This document shows, in pieces, positions 8,995-17,758 of a stretch of DNA of 64,000 nucleotides. How positions within the stretch are numbered: the stretch's first letter is position 1; every line of letters begins with the position of its first letter. Below the pieces are notes generated by a model. That model saw only the letters and a list, made by a program, of their open reading frames with translations, was not told where the DNA came from and did no database searches. The stretch is from Pseudomonas sp. TCU-HL1 (GTDB lineage: Bacteria > Pseudomonadota > Gammaproteobacteria > Pseudomonadales > Pseudomonadaceae): the NCBI RefSeq assembly GCF_001708505.1, contig NZ_CP015992.1, positions 2,294,001 to 2,358,000 of the forward strand, read 5' to 3'. The translations under genes and the position numbers were made by a program.

Positions 8995-11142
8995 ATGATT
9001 TACGAAGGTAAAGCCATCACGGTTAAGGCTCTTGAGGGCGGTATCGTCGAACTGAAATTCGACCTCAAGGGTGAGTCCGTCAACAAGTTCAACCGCCTCA
9101 CCCTGAACGAACTGCGTGATGCAGTTGCAGCCATCAAGGCCGATGCTTCGGTCAAGGGCGTGATCGTCAGCAGCGGCAAGGACGTATTCATCGTCGGTGC
9201 CGATATCACCGAATTCGTCGACAACTTCAAACTGCCCGACGAAGAGCTGGTGGCCGGCAACCTCGAAGCCAACAAGATCTTCAGCGCCTTCGAAGACCTC
9301 GAAGTTCCCACCGTTGTGGCCATCAACGGCATCGCCCTGGGTGGCGGCCTGGAAATGTGCCTGGCGGCTGACTACCGCGTAATGAGCACCGTTGCCAAGA
9401 TCGGTCTGCCGGAAGTCAAGCTGGGCATCTACCCAGGCTTCGGCGGCACCGTGCGTCTGCCGCGCCTGATCGGCACCGACAACGCCATCGAGTGGATTGC
9501 TTCCGGTAAGGAAAACAAGGCTGAGGACGCCCTGAAAGTGGGCGCCGTCGACGCTGTTGTCGCCCCCGAGTTGCTGCAGGCCGGTGCTCTGGACCTGGTC
9601 AAGCGCGCCATCGCCGGCGAGCTGGACTTCAAGGCCAAGCGTCAGCCCAAGCTGGAAAAGCTCAAGCTCAATGCCATCGAGCAGATGATGGCCTTCGAAA
9701 CCGCCAAGGGCTTCGTTGCCGGTCAGGCCGGCCCGAACTACCCGGCCCCGGTAGAAGCCATCAAGACCATCCAGAAAGCGGCCAACTTTGGTCGTGACAA
9801 GGCGCTGGAAGTCGAGGCTGCCGGTTTCGTGAAACTGGCCAAGACCTCGGTCGCCGCCAGCCTGATCGGTCTGTTCCTGAATGACCAGGAACTGAAAAAG
9901 AAAGCCAAGCATCACGACGAAATCGCTCGTGACGTGAAACTGGCTGCCGTACTCGGCGCCGGCATCATGGGTGGCGGTATTGCCTACCAGTCTGCCTCCA
10001 GGGGCACTCCGATCCTGATGAAGGATATCCGCGAAGAGGGTATCCAGATGGGCCTGAAGGAAGCTTCCAAGCTGCTAGGCAAGCGTGTCGAGAAAGGCCG
10101 CATGAAGCCCGAGAAGATGGCTGAAGCCCTGAACGCGATTCGTCCGACCATGTCCTACGGTGATTTCGGCCATGTCGACATCGTGGTTGAAGCGGTCGTC
10201 GAGAACCCGAAGGTCAAGCACGCTGTTCTGGCTGAGGTGGAAGGCTTCGTTCGCGAAGACGCCATCATCGCTTCCAACACGTCCACCATCTCCATCAGCT
10301 ACCTGGCTCAGGCCCTGAAGCGTCCGGAGAACTTCGTCGGCATGCACTTCTTCAACCCAGTGCACATGATGCCGCTGGTTGAGGTGATTCGTGGCGAGAA
10401 GTCCAGCGAAGTGGCCGTTGCCACCACCGTTGCCTACGCCAAGAAAATGGGCAAGAACCCGATCGTGGTCAACGACTGCCCTGGCTTCCTGGTCAACCGC
10501 GTGCTGTTCCCGTATTTCGGTGGTTTCGCCAAGCTGCTGGAGTTCGGCGTCGACTTCGTGCGTATCGACAAGATCATGGAGAAGTTCGGCTGGCCCATGG
10601 GCCCGGCCTACCTATCCGACGTGGTCGGCATCGACACCGGCCACCACGGCCGCGATGTGATGGCCGAAGGCTTCCCGGATCGTATGGCTGTTGCAGGCAA
10701 GACCGCCGTCGACGTGATGTACGAAGCCAATCGCCTGGGCCAGAAGAACGGCAAAGGCTTCTACGCCTACGAAACCGACAAGCGCGGCAAGCCGAAGAAG
10801 GTTTCCGATCCGGTTGCCTACGAAGTGCTGAAGTCGATCGTCAAGGAGCAGCGTGAGCTGACCGACGAAGACATCATCAACTTCATGATGATTCCGCTGT
10901 GCATGGAAACCGTACGTTGCCTGGAAGATGGCATCGTATCGACCGCTGCAGAGGCCGACATGGGTCTGATTTACGGCATCGGCTTCCCGCCCTTCCGTGG
11001 TGGTGCGCTGCGCTACATCGACAGCATCGGCGTGGCCGAATTCGTTGCCATGGCCGACAAGTACACCGACCTGGGCGCGCTGTACCACCCGACCGCCAAG
11101 CTTCGCGAAATGGCCAAGAGCGGCCAGAAGTTTTTCGGCTAA
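8995..11142 (+). CDS. fadB: Fatty-acid oxidation complex alpha subunit FadB
   Basis: A multifunctional beta-oxidation enzyme: the N-terminal enoyl-CoA hydratase/isomerase domain (about 1-190, with GGGLEMCLAADYR) hydrates trans-2-enoyl-CoA. The C-terminal 3-hydroxyacyl-CoA dehydrogenase (about 310-715) oxidises the 3-hydroxy product with NAD; its Rossmann motif is AVLGAGIMGGGIA, and NPVHMMPLVE carries the catalytic His-type segment. It forms the alpha2beta2 complex with FadA. Length 715 aa equals the pseudomonad FadB. I start at 8995, after GGAGA; the frame is open further upstream to 8887 but without a family match. fadA follows after 19 nt. Confidence 0.97.
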   Translation: MIYEGKAITVKALEGGIVELKFDLKGESVNKFNRLTLNELRDAVAAIKADASVKGVIVSSGKDVFIVGADITEFVDNFKLPDEELVAGNLEANKIFSAFEDLEVPTVVAINGIALGGGLEMCLAADYRVMSTVAKIGLPEVKLGIYPGFGGTVRLPRLIGTDNAIEWIASGKENKAEDALKVGAVDAVVAPELLQAGALDLVKRAIAGELDFKAKRQPKLEKLKLNAIEQMMAFETAKGFVAGQAGPNYPAPVEAIKTIQKAANFGRDKALEVEAAGFVKLAKTSVAASLIGLFLNDQELKKKAKHHDEIARDVKLAAVLGAGIMGGGIAYQSASRGTPILMKDIREEGIQMGLKEASKLLGKRVEKGRMKPEKMAEALNAIRPTMSYGDFGHVDIVVEAVVENPKVKHAVLAEVEGFVREDAIIASNTSTISISYLAQALKRPENFVGMHFFNPVHMMPLVEVIRGEKSSEVAVATTVAYAKKMGKNPIVVNDCPGFLVNRVLFPYFGGFAKLLEFGVDFVRIDKIMEKFGWPMGPAYLSDVVGIDTGHHGRDVMAEGFPDRMAVAGKTAVDVMYEANRLGQKNGKGFYAYETDKRGKPKKVSDPVAYEVLKSIVKEQRELTDEDIINFMMIPLCMETVRCLEDGIVSTAAEADMGLIYGIGFPPFRGGALRYIDSIGVAEFVAMADKYTDLGALYHPTAKLREMAKSGQKFFG

Positions 11143-11161
11143 TTGAGCGAGAGTGAAGAAT

Positions 11162-12337
11162 ATGAGCCTGAATCCTAGAGATGCAGTCATTGTCGACTTC
11201 GGCCGCACCCCGATGGGTCGCTCCAAGGGTGGCATGCACCGCAATACCCGCGCCGAGGACATGTCGGCGCACCTGATCAGCAAGCTGCTGGAGCGCAACA
11301 CCAAGGTCGACCCGGCTGAAGTCGAGGACGTGATCTGGGGCTGCGTGAACCAGACCCTGGAGCAGGGCTGGAACATCGCCCGAATGGCGTCGCTGATGAC
11401 CCAGATCCCCCACACCAGCGCCGGCCAGACCGTCAGCCGCCTGTGCGGTTCGTCCATGAGCGCCCTGCACACTGCCGTGCAGGCCATTCAGACCGGCAAC
11501 GGCGACGTGTTCGTGGTTGGCGGCGTGGAGCACATGGGCCACGTCGGCATGATGCACGGCGTCGATCCGAACCCGCACCTGTCTCTGTACGCCGCCAAGG
11601 CTTCGGGCATGATGGGTCTGACTGCGGAAATGCTCGGCAAGATGCACGGCATCAGCCGTGAAGCCCAGGACCAGTTTGGTGTGCGTTCTCACCAACTGGC
11701 CCACAAGGCTACCGTCGAAGGCAAGTTCAAGGATGAAATCATCCCGATGCAGGGCTACGACGAAAACGGCTTCCTGAAAGTGTTCGATTTCGATGAAACC
11801 ATTCGTCCGGAAACTACCCTGGAAAGCCTTGCCAACCTCAAGCCGGCGTTCAACCCGAAAGGCGGCACCGTGACTGCGGGTACGTCCTCGCAGATCACTG
11901 ACGGCGCTTCCTGCATGATCGTGATGTCTGCTCAGCGTGCCCAGGACCTCGGCATTCAGCCGATGGCTGTGGTGCGTGCCATGGCGGTAGCCGGTGTCGA
12001 TCCGGCGATCATGGGTTACGGCCCGGTGCCCTCCACCCAGAAAGCGCTCAAGCGTGCCGGTCTGACCATGGACGACATCGACTTCGTCGAACTCAACGAA
12101 GCCTTCGCCGCTCAGGCCCTGCCGGTGCTGAAGGACCTCAAACTCCTCGACAAGATGGAGCAGAAGGTCAACCTGCACGGTGGCGCCATTGCCCTGGGGC
12201 ATCCGTTCGGCTGCTCCGGTGCCCGTATCTCCGGCACCCTGCTGAACGTGATGAAGCAGAATGGCGGTACGCTGGGTGTGTCCACCATGTGCGTGGGGCT
12301 CGGCCAGGGCATCACTACCATCTTCGAGCGCATCTAA
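11162..12337 (+). CDS. fadA: 3-ketoacyl-CoA thiolase FadA
   Basis: The beta subunit of the fatty-acid oxidation complex, cleaving 3-ketoacyl-CoA with CoA to acetyl-CoA and a shortened acyl-CoA. The 391-residue protein shows the nucleophilic C95 in RLCGSSMSAL, the His of GHPFGCSGAR and the second active Cys in CVGLGQG near the C-terminus. I choose ATG 11162 (MSLNPRD) rather than the in-frame GTG at 11153 because it gives the family length and has GAGAGTGAAG before it. It ends at a strong intrinsic terminator, so fadBA is a two-gene operon. Confidence 0.97.
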   Translation: MSLNPRDAVIVDFGRTPMGRSKGGMHRNTRAEDMSAHLISKLLERNTKVDPAEVEDVIWGCVNQTLEQGWNIARMASLMTQIPHTSAGQTVSRLCGSSMSALHTAVQAIQTGNGDVFVVGGVEHMGHVGMMHGVDPNPHLSLYAAKASGMMGLTAEMLGKMHGISREAQDQFGVRSHQLAHKATVEGKFKDEIIPMQGYDENGFLKVFDFDETIRPETTLESLANLKPAFNPKGGTVTAGTSSQITDGASCMIVMSAQRAQDLGIQPMAVVRAMAVAGVDPAIMGYGPVPSTQKALKRAGLTMDDIDFVELNEAFAAQALPVLKDLKLLDKMEQKVNLHGGAIALGHPFGCSGARISGTLLNVMKQNGGTLGVSTMCVGLGQGITTIFERI

Positions 12338-12351
12338 GCGCACGAGATGAG

Positions 12352-12379
12352 AAAACCGGGGCCCAGTGCCCCGGTTTTT
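12352..12379 (+). terminator. Intrinsic terminator of fadBA
   Basis: AAAACCGGGGC and its complement GCCCCGGTTTTT flank a five-base loop 15 nt after the fadA stop, ending in a T run. It is a classic rho-independent terminator. Confidence 0.9.
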
Positions 12380-12497
12380 GCTTTCATGTGGGAAAGCGGC
12401 GCAGGAATTTTCGTGCAAGGGCTGGCTTCGGGCGGAATCACACGGCACCATGCGCAACCTTCGCGGGGGAGCCTGCATTCAACACTGTGAGGCAACC

Positions 12498-12734
12498 ATG
12501 AGCCTGCAACCGGGTCTCTATCGTCACTACAAGGGTCAGCAATACCGTGTGATCGGTGTTGCCCGACATTCCGAGACTGAGGAAGAGCTGGTGGTCTACC
12601 AGGCTCTCTACGGAGAGTTCGGCCTCTGGGTGCGCCCGCTCAGCATGTTCACCGAAACGGTTCAGGTGAACGGCGAACAGATTGCTCGTTTCGCACTGGT
12701 GAGTGCCGAGCCGAATCCCTTTCCGCAGCCCTGA
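12498..12734 (+). CDS. DUF1653 domain-containing protein
   Basis: A 78-residue soluble protein that is essentially a single DUF1653 domain; the opening PGLYRHYKGQQYRVIG and closing WVRPLSMF are characteristic of the family. Function is unknown. It lies alone between the fadBA terminator and topA in the same direction. The ATG at 12498 follows GTGAGG. The frame is open upstream to 12366, but that part overlaps the terminator and is not plausible coding sequence. Confidence 0.75.
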   Translation: MSLQPGLYRHYKGQQYRVIGVARHSETEEELVVYQALYGEFGLWVRPLSMFTETVQVNGEQIARFALVSAEPNPFPQP

Positions 12735-12851
12735 CGGCTGTAGGAGCGGCCAGGGGCGCGCTTGACCGCGTCGCATTGGCCACTATATATAGCGGTGCCG
12801 CGACGGGCGGCACCCGCCTTTTACATTTTTCATTCAGGAACACACCGATCC

Positions 12852-15458
12852 ATGGGCAAATCGCTGGTCATCGTGGAATCCCCGGCCAAGGCCAAGACCA
12901 TCAACAAGTACTTGGGTAACCAGTACGTGGTGAAGTCGAGCATCGGCCATATCCGTGACCTGCCTACCAGCGGTTCGGCCAGTGCCAGCAAGGAGCCGGC
13001 CAAGCGCGGCAAGGCCGCATCCGAGGCTCCGGCCCTGTCCGCCAAGGAAAAAGCCAAGCGCCAGCTGGTCGCGCGCATGGGTGTGGACCCCGAACACGGC
13101 TGGAAGGCCAAGTACGAGATCCTGCCTGGCAAGGAAAAGGTGATCGACGAACTGCGTCGCCTGGCCAAGGATGCCGACACCATCTATCTCGCAACCGACT
13201 TGGACCGCGAAGGGGAGGCCATTGCCTGGCACCTGCGGGAATCCATCGGTGGTGATGACAGCCGCTACAAGCGTGTGGTGTTCAACGAAATCACCAAGAA
13301 GGCCATTCAGGAAGCCTTCTCGCAGCCTGGCGATCTGGACATCAATCGCGTCAATGCCCAGCAGGCTCGTCGTTTCCTCGACCGGGTCGTGGGCTACATG
13401 GTCTCGCCGCTGCTCTGGCAGAAGATCGCCCGCGGCCTGTCTGCCGGCCGTGTGCAGTCGGTCGCGGTAAAGCTGGTCGTTGAGCGTGAGCGTGAGATTC
13501 GCGCCTTCGTGCCCGAAGAGTACTGGGAAGTGCATGCCGATCTCGGCACCGCGAAAAACGCCAACGTGCGCTTCGAAGTGATTCGCGAGAACGGTGAGGC
13601 CTTCAAGCCGCTGAACGAAGCCCAGGCCATGGCGGCCCTGGAGAAGCTCAAGGCGTCGGCCTATACGGTAGCCAAGCGCGAGGACAAGCCGACTTCCAGT
13701 CGTCCTTCCGCACCGTTCATCACTTCCACGCTGCAGCAGGCCGCGAGCAACCGCCTGGGCTTCGGTGTGAAGAAAACCATGATGATGGCCCAGCGTCTCT
13801 ACGAAGCGGGTTACATCACCTACATGCGTACCGACTCGACCAACCTTTCGGCTGACGCCATTGGTATGGTGCGCGGCTTCATCGAGGGCGAGTTCGGTCA
13901 GAAATACCTCCCGGCCAAGCCGAACGTCTATTCCAGCAAGGAAGGTGCCCAGGAGGCGCACGAGGCGATCCGTCCGTCCGATGTCAGCCTGCGGCCGACG
14001 CAGTTGTCTGGCATGGAACGCGATGCCGAGCGCTTGTACGACCTGATCTGGCGCCAGTTCGTCGCTTGCCAGATGCCCCCGGCCGAGTACCTGTCCACCA
14101 ATGTCAGTGTGGCTGCGAGCGGCTTCGAGCTGCGTGCCAAGGGCCGCATCCTCAAGTTCGACGGTTACACCCGCGTATTGCCGCAGCAGAGCAAGCCGGG
14201 TGAAGACGACGTGCTGCCGGAAATGAACCAGGGTGAGCTGCTCAAGCTGCTGAAACTCGAGCCCAGCCAGCACTTCACCAAGCCGCCTGCGCGTTACTCC
14301 GAAGCCAGCTTGGTCAAGGAGCTGGAGAAGCGCGGTATCGGTCGTCCGTCCACCTATGCGGCGATCATCTCCACCATTCAGGAGCGTGGCTACGTGACGG
14401 TGCACAACCGCCGTTTCTACGCCGAGAAGATGGGCGACATCGTTACCGAGCGCTTGAACGAAAGCTTCGCCAACCTGATGGACTACGGCTTTACCGCCGG
14501 CATGGAAGAGCATCTGGACGACGTGGCCCAGGGCGACCGCGACTGGAAGCACCTGCTGGACGAGTTCTACGGTGACTTCAAGATGAAGCTGGAGCTGGCC
14601 GAAGGCGCTGACAAGGGTATGCGCGCCAATCAGCCGACCCTGACCGATATCGCCTGTCGTGAGTGCGCCCGGCCGATGATGATCCGTACCGCGTCCACTG
14701 GCGTCTTCCTCGGGTGCTCGGGCTACAGCCTGCCGCCGAAGGAGCGTTGCAAGGCGACCATCAACCTGGTGCCGGGCGACGAGATCGCTGCGGACGACGA
14801 GGGTGAGTCCGAATCCCGCGTACTGCGTGGCAAGCATCGCTGCCCGATCTGTGCTACCGCGATGGATGCGTACCTGCTGGACGAAACCCGCAAACTGCAT
14901 ATCTGCGGCAACAACCCGGATTGCTCGGGCTACGAGATCGAGCAGGGCCAGTACCGCATCAAGGGCTATGAAGGTCCGAGCCTGGAGTGCGACAAGTGCG
15001 GCAGCGAGATGCAGCTCAAGACTGGCCGTTTCGGCAAGTTCTTTGGTTGCACCAACGCCAGTTGCAAGAACACTCGCAAGCTGCTGAAAAGCGGTGAGGC
15101 CGCGCCGCCGAAGATCGATCCGATCCGCATGCCCGAGCTCAAATGCGAAAAGGTCGACGACATCTACGTGTTGCGCGATGGCGCTTCCGGCTTGTTCCTG
15201 GCGGCCAGCCAGTTCCCGAAGAACCGCGAGACTCGTGCGCCGTTGGTGCAGGAGTTGATCCCGCACAAGGATGAACTGGACGCCAAATATCACTACCTGC
15301 TCGATGCGCCGAAGAAAGACCCCGAAGGGCGTCCGGCAGTCATCCGCTTTAGTCGAAAGACCAAGGAGCAGTACGTGCAGACCGAAGTCGATGGCAAGCC
15401 CACCGGCTGGCGCGCGTTCTTTGATGGCGGCAAGTGGAAGGTCGAGGACAAGCGCTGA
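12852..15458 (+). CDS. topA: DNA topoisomerase I (type IA)
   Basis: TopA relaxes negative supercoils through a transient 5'-phosphotyrosine link. The 868-residue protein begins with a Toprim domain (SLVIVESPAKAKTI, then LATDLDREGEAIAWHL supplying the metal-binding acids) and has the catalytic Tyr at 324 in ITYMRTDSTNLS. It ends in three C4 zinc-ribbon-like repeats (CRECARP, CPICATA and CDKCGSE starts). Length equals the pseudomonad enzyme. I use the ATG at 12852; an in-frame extension to 12762 overlaps the AT-rich promoter-like stretch ACTATATATAG at about 12782. A GC-rich hairpin follows the stop. Confidence 0.97.
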   Translation: MGKSLVIVESPAKAKTINKYLGNQYVVKSSIGHIRDLPTSGSASASKEPAKRGKAASEAPALSAKEKAKRQLVARMGVDPEHGWKAKYEILPGKEKVIDELRRLAKDADTIYLATDLDREGEAIAWHLRESIGGDDSRYKRVVFNEITKKAIQEAFSQPGDLDINRVNAQQARRFLDRVVGYMVSPLLWQKIARGLSAGRVQSVAVKLVVEREREIRAFVPEEYWEVHADLGTAKNANVRFEVIRENGEAFKPLNEAQAMAALEKLKASAYTVAKREDKPTSSRPSAPFITSTLQQAASNRLGFGVKKTMMMAQRLYEAGYITYMRTDSTNLSADAIGMVRGFIEGEFGQKYLPAKPNVYSSKEGAQEAHEAIRPSDVSLRPTQLSGMERDAERLYDLIWRQFVACQMPPAEYLSTNVSVAASGFELRAKGRILKFDGYTRVLPQQSKPGEDDVLPEMNQGELLKLLKLEPSQHFTKPPARYSEASLVKELEKRGIGRPSTYAAIISTIQERGYVTVHNRRFYAEKMGDIVTERLNESFANLMDYGFTAGMEEHLDDVAQGDRDWKHLLDEFYGDFKMKLELAEGADKGMRANQPTLTDIACRECARPMMIRTASTGVFLGCSGYSLPPKERCKATINLVPGDEIAADDEGESESRVLRGKHRCPICATAMDAYLLDETRKLHICGNNPDCSGYEIEQGQYRIKGYEGPSLECDKCGSEMQLKTGRFGKFFGCTNASCKNTRKLLKSGEAAPPKIDPIRMPELKCEKVDDIYVLRDGASGLFLAASQFPKNRETRAPLVQELIPHKDELDAKYHYLLDAPKKDPEGRPAVIRFSRKTKEQYVQTEVDGKPTGWRAFFDGGKWKVEDKR

Positions 15459-15467
15459 CCGACTGTA

Positions 15468-15489
15468 GCGCGCCCGCAGCCGGGCGCGC
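15468..15489 (+). terminator. GC-rich hairpin after topA
   Basis: GCGCGCCCG and its exact complement CGGGCGCGC flank a four-base loop ten nt past the topA stop. There is no T run, so it may be an RNA-stabilising hairpin or a weak terminator before the next gene. Confidence 0.5.
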
Positions 15490-15524
15490 ATATACTGCCC
15501 GAGTCACCTGTGGAGGGCGCCCTG

Positions 15525-16043
15525 ATGGCCCATGAGCTGTATACCCGTACCAACCAGAAGCTCTTCTTCGCGGGCTTGTCGCTGGAGTCTTGGCGCAAGG
15601 CGGAGGAGGGGCGGGCGATGAATGCCCAGGCGATGGTGCAGTCCGAACGCGAAGCCGCGCTCTTCCACCTCTACGGCGCATTGCTTGGGCTCTGTCACGA
15701 GATTGCCGGGTACTACCGCCTGCCAGAGGCCAATGCGCCACGGGTAGAGCTTCTGCTGACGGCGGACGTGCTGGCAGTTGCTCCCAGTCCTGAGTTGGCC
15801 GAGCTGGTGGAGCTTGCGCAGCAGGGCGAGACCTGGTTGGCGGAGCTTCTTGCTGCCTATCGCGCGCTCTTCCAGCCGCCCCAGGTGCCGAAGCAGGCAA
15901 AGGTTGATCCAGGCCTGCCGCTGATCACTGCGGTCAATGTGGGAGAGGAAATTGCCCCGTTGTCGCGCGAGACGCTGGAGTCTTGGCGGCAAAACCTGAA
16001 ATCCCTTGCTTTGCGCTTTCGGGAAACCTTGAGCGAGTGCTGA
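15525..16043 (+). CDS. Conserved hypothetical protein downstream of topA (DUF6586-like)
   Basis: A 172-residue soluble, mostly helical protein without signal peptide, membrane segment or catalytic motif that I can identify. It matches by memory a Pseudomonas family always found beside topA, labelled DUF6586. The ATG at 15525 follows GGAGGGCG; a GTG 15 nt upstream is in frame but would bury that ribosome site. It is followed in the same direction by a 77-residue unknown gene. Function is unknown. Confidence 0.7.
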   Translation: MAHELYTRTNQKLFFAGLSLESWRKAEEGRAMNAQAMVQSEREAALFHLYGALLGLCHEIAGYYRLPEANAPRVELLLTADVLAVAPSPELAELVELAQQGETWLAELLAAYRALFQPPQVPKQAKVDPGLPLITAVNVGEEIAPLSRETLESWRQNLKSLALRFRETLSEC

Positions 16044-16114
16044 TTTGATCGGCGGACTAGGGCGTGATGGCGGCTGGCTGTTACAATAGCCGCCTTTCGT
16101 GGAGAACTGAGCTT

Positions 16115-16348
16115 ATGTCTACGTCCTTTCTGGAAATAGTCGAACTGCCTGATGGTCGCATTATCCTGCGCCGGGCTGATGACGAGGAGGCGTTGGTGAC
16201 GCTGGACTTCTCCTCTGATGCCAAAGCTTTCCTTCAGGGACATCACCTGGAAGTCGCCAAGGCCATGCTGAACGTCGGCGTGCAGATGGCCGGTCGTCTG
16301 GCCGAGGGCGACATGGCGCACGACGAAGGTCCTCGCGTCCTGCATTGA
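16115..16348 (+). CDS. Small conserved hypothetical protein
   Basis: A 77-residue acidic protein (MSTSFLEIVELPDGRIILRR start) with a short beta-rich N-terminal half and a helical second half. No known motif is seen. The ATG at 16115 has GTGGAGAA eleven nt upstream. It converges on sulA. A weak inverted repeat (AACCGAATC and its complement, 16355-16379) follows and could terminate transcription. Function is unknown. Confidence 0.65.
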   Translation: MSTSFLEIVELPDGRIILRRADDEEALVTLDFSSDAKAFLQGHHLEVAKAMLNVGVQMAGRLAEGDMAHDEGPRVLH

Positions 16349-16429
16349 AGATGAAACCGAATCTTCGAGTGATTCGGTTACAGTCTGATGTCTACGGGCG
16401 CTGCTCGTGGCCTGTTCCCGCTCCCCTTT

Positions 16430-16903
16430 CTAGCCCAGCAGAATGTTCAAGCTTTGTGCGCTGCCCTGGCGTGCGGCGTGGGCTAGCTGGCGTTTAGCTT
16501 TCTGTCCCAGTTGGAGCCAGCTGACGACGGTGTGGCTGCGGCCCAGGCGCAGTGCTTCGCAGGTCAGCTCAAGGGCGCTCTGTTGCCCTCGGGGCTGAAG
16601 CAACAGGATGCGTTCACGATTCAGGCCGGACTCACGCAGCCAGTCTCGGGTCAGGCCGGCGGGGGCGCCAATCAGTGTCAGCCAGCGCGCATCTTGTTCT
16701 TCGCTCAGCTCGCGCAGCACGGAGGCCAACAGATGGCGGCAGTGCCCGGTCGCACCGCGCAGCGAAAGCTCGCTGAAGGCTTCCGGTTCTTCCTGTTGGG
16801 GCTCAACCACCACCTCCGTCAGCATTGGCACCACGGGGTTGGCCAGAATAGCGTCATGGAACAGCGGGAGCTGCGACCGACCAAGCGACTGCGGGAACTG
16901 CAT
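16430..16903 (-). CDS. sulA: SOS cell-division inhibitor SulA
   Basis: SulA binds FtsZ and blocks septation during DNA damage. The 157-residue product has a variable N-terminus (1-45) and a conserved RecA-like SulA fold after it (WLTLIGAPAGLTRDWL, ILLLQPRGQQSALELTCEALRLG). It sits 10 nt downstream of lexA; its AGGAGG ribosome site overlaps the lexA stop codon, so the two are translated from one SOS-controlled transcript. This lexA-sulA arrangement is the usual one in pseudomonads, unlike the separate sulA gene of E. coli. Confidence 0.92.
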   Translation of the reverse strand: MQFPQSLGRSQLPLFHDAILANPVVPMLTEVVVEPQQEEPEAFSELSLRGATGHCRHLLASVLRELSEEQDARWLTLIGAPAGLTRDWLRESGLNRERILLLQPRGQQSALELTCEALRLGRSHTVVSWLQLGQKAKRQLAHAARQGSAQSLNILLG

Positions 16904-16913
16904 AAGGCCTCCT

Positions 16914-17525
16914 TTAGCGGCGGATTACGCCGACACTCAAACCTTCGATCACCAGGTCTTGTTCATCAAGGTTGACTTCGATTGGGGCGAACTCGGGGTT
17001 CTCGGCAATCAGCCAGACCTTGTCACCCTCGCGCTTGAAGCGCTTGACGGTGACGTCGTCACCCAGGCGCGCTACCACCACCTGCCCATTCCGGACCTCA
17101 CGAGTGCTATGTACTGCAAGCAGGTCGCCGTCATAGATTCCGATGTCCTTCATGGACATGCCGCGAACGCGTAGCAGGTAGTCGGCGCGAGGATGGAAGA
17201 AGTCCGGGTTGATGCGGCAGGATTCTTCAATGTTCTGTTGTGCGAGGATGGGGGCGCCGGCGGCGACCCGGCCTATCACAGGCAGCCCGTCTTCGTCGTG
17301 GTTGCCGGGCTCGAAGCCGGGGATGCGAATGCCGCGTGAGGCACCGGGGGTCATCTCGATAGCGCCTTTGCGGGCCAGAGCCTTGAGGTGTTCTTCGGCG
17401 GCGTTGGGCGATTTGAAGCCGAGTTGCTGCGCAATCTCTGCGCGGGTAGGGGGAAAGCCATTGTCTTCAAGGCAGCGCTTGATGAATGCGAGAATCTCGG
17501 CTTGGCGGGGCGTCAGTTTCAGCAT
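16914..17525 (-). CDS. lexA: SOS repressor LexA
   Basis: The transcriptional repressor of the SOS regulon, which self-cleaves when stimulated by RecA filaments. The 203-residue protein has an N-terminal winged helix-turn-helix (1-70, LTPRQAEILAFIKRCL and RAEIAQQLGF) and an S24 peptidase domain. The cleavage bond is A89-G90 in RVAAGAP; the catalytic pair is S124 (RGMSM) and K161 (DDVTVKRF). All key residues are present. Two LexA boxes lie within 45 bp upstream, so it is autoregulated. It is divergent from psrA. Confidence 0.97.
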   Translation of the reverse strand: MLKLTPRQAEILAFIKRCLEDNGFPPTRAEIAQQLGFKSPNAAEEHLKALARKGAIEMTPGASRGIRIPGFEPGNHDEDGLPVIGRVAAGAPILAQQNIEESCRINPDFFHPRADYLLRVRGMSMKDIGIYDGDLLAVHSTREVRNGQVVVARLGDDVTVKRFKREGDKVWLIAENPEFAPIEVNLDEQDLVIEGLSVGVIRR

Positions 17526-17534
17526 GGCGGCGCT

Positions 17535-17550
17535 CTGTCTTTTTATACAG
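17535..17550. promoter_or_regulatory. LexA box 1 upstream of lexA
   Basis: CTG, ten bases, CAG, with the core CTGTCTTTTTATACAG, matches the gammaproteobacterial SOS box (CTG-N10-CAG with an AT-rich centre). It starts 10 nt upstream of the lexA start codon, so LexA bound here would block transcription initiation or elongation. Confidence 0.9.
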
Positions 17551-17553
17551 TGA

Positions 17554-17569
17554 CTGGGATTATATACAG
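17554..17569. promoter_or_regulatory. LexA box 2 upstream of lexA
   Basis: A second CTG-N10-CAG element (CTGGGATTATATACAG) lies 19 bp from the first, measured start to start, nearly two helical turns. Its first half is a weaker match (CTGG instead of CTGT). The pair suggests two LexA dimers on one face of the DNA. Confidence 0.88.
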
Positions 17570-17716
17570 TGATCCGTCCTTGGCAACGCTTCTTTTCAAG
17601 TGAGGGGCGAACAGGCGGGCTTGCTGGGGGAGGTCGCTTCTTCCAGGGCAGTGATGGCGGGGCGGGTGACCGTTGCGTCAGATAATGGTGAGCACGGCTT
17701 GACAGGGCAGCCGGCT

Positions 17717-17743
17717 GAAACGTATGTTTCAAACAAGTGTTTG
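17717..17743. promoter_or_regulatory. Two overlapping PsrA operators upstream of psrA
   Basis: GAAAC-GTAT-GTTTC (17717-17730) and CAAAC-AAGT-GTTTG (17730-17743) are two perfect palindromes sharing one base. Both fit the published PsrA motif (G/C)AAAC-N2-4-GTTT(G/C). They end 15 nt before the psrA start codon and just before its GGAGGAG ribosome site, in keeping with autorepression relieved by long-chain fatty acids or acyl-CoA. Confidence 0.88.
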
Positions 17744-17758
17744 TCAGGCGGAGGAGCC

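Noticed and set aside
12735..12765. A second REP element (TGTAGGAGCGG) between the DUF1653 gene and topA
   Set aside because: Only the first arm matches; no convincing palindromic partner follows, so it is at most a degraded fragment.
17600..17758. An N-terminal extension of PsrA starting at GTG 17600
   Set aside because: It would translate through the PsrA operators, has no ribosome site, and adds 53 residues foreign to the TetR family; ATG 17759 has GGAGGAG.
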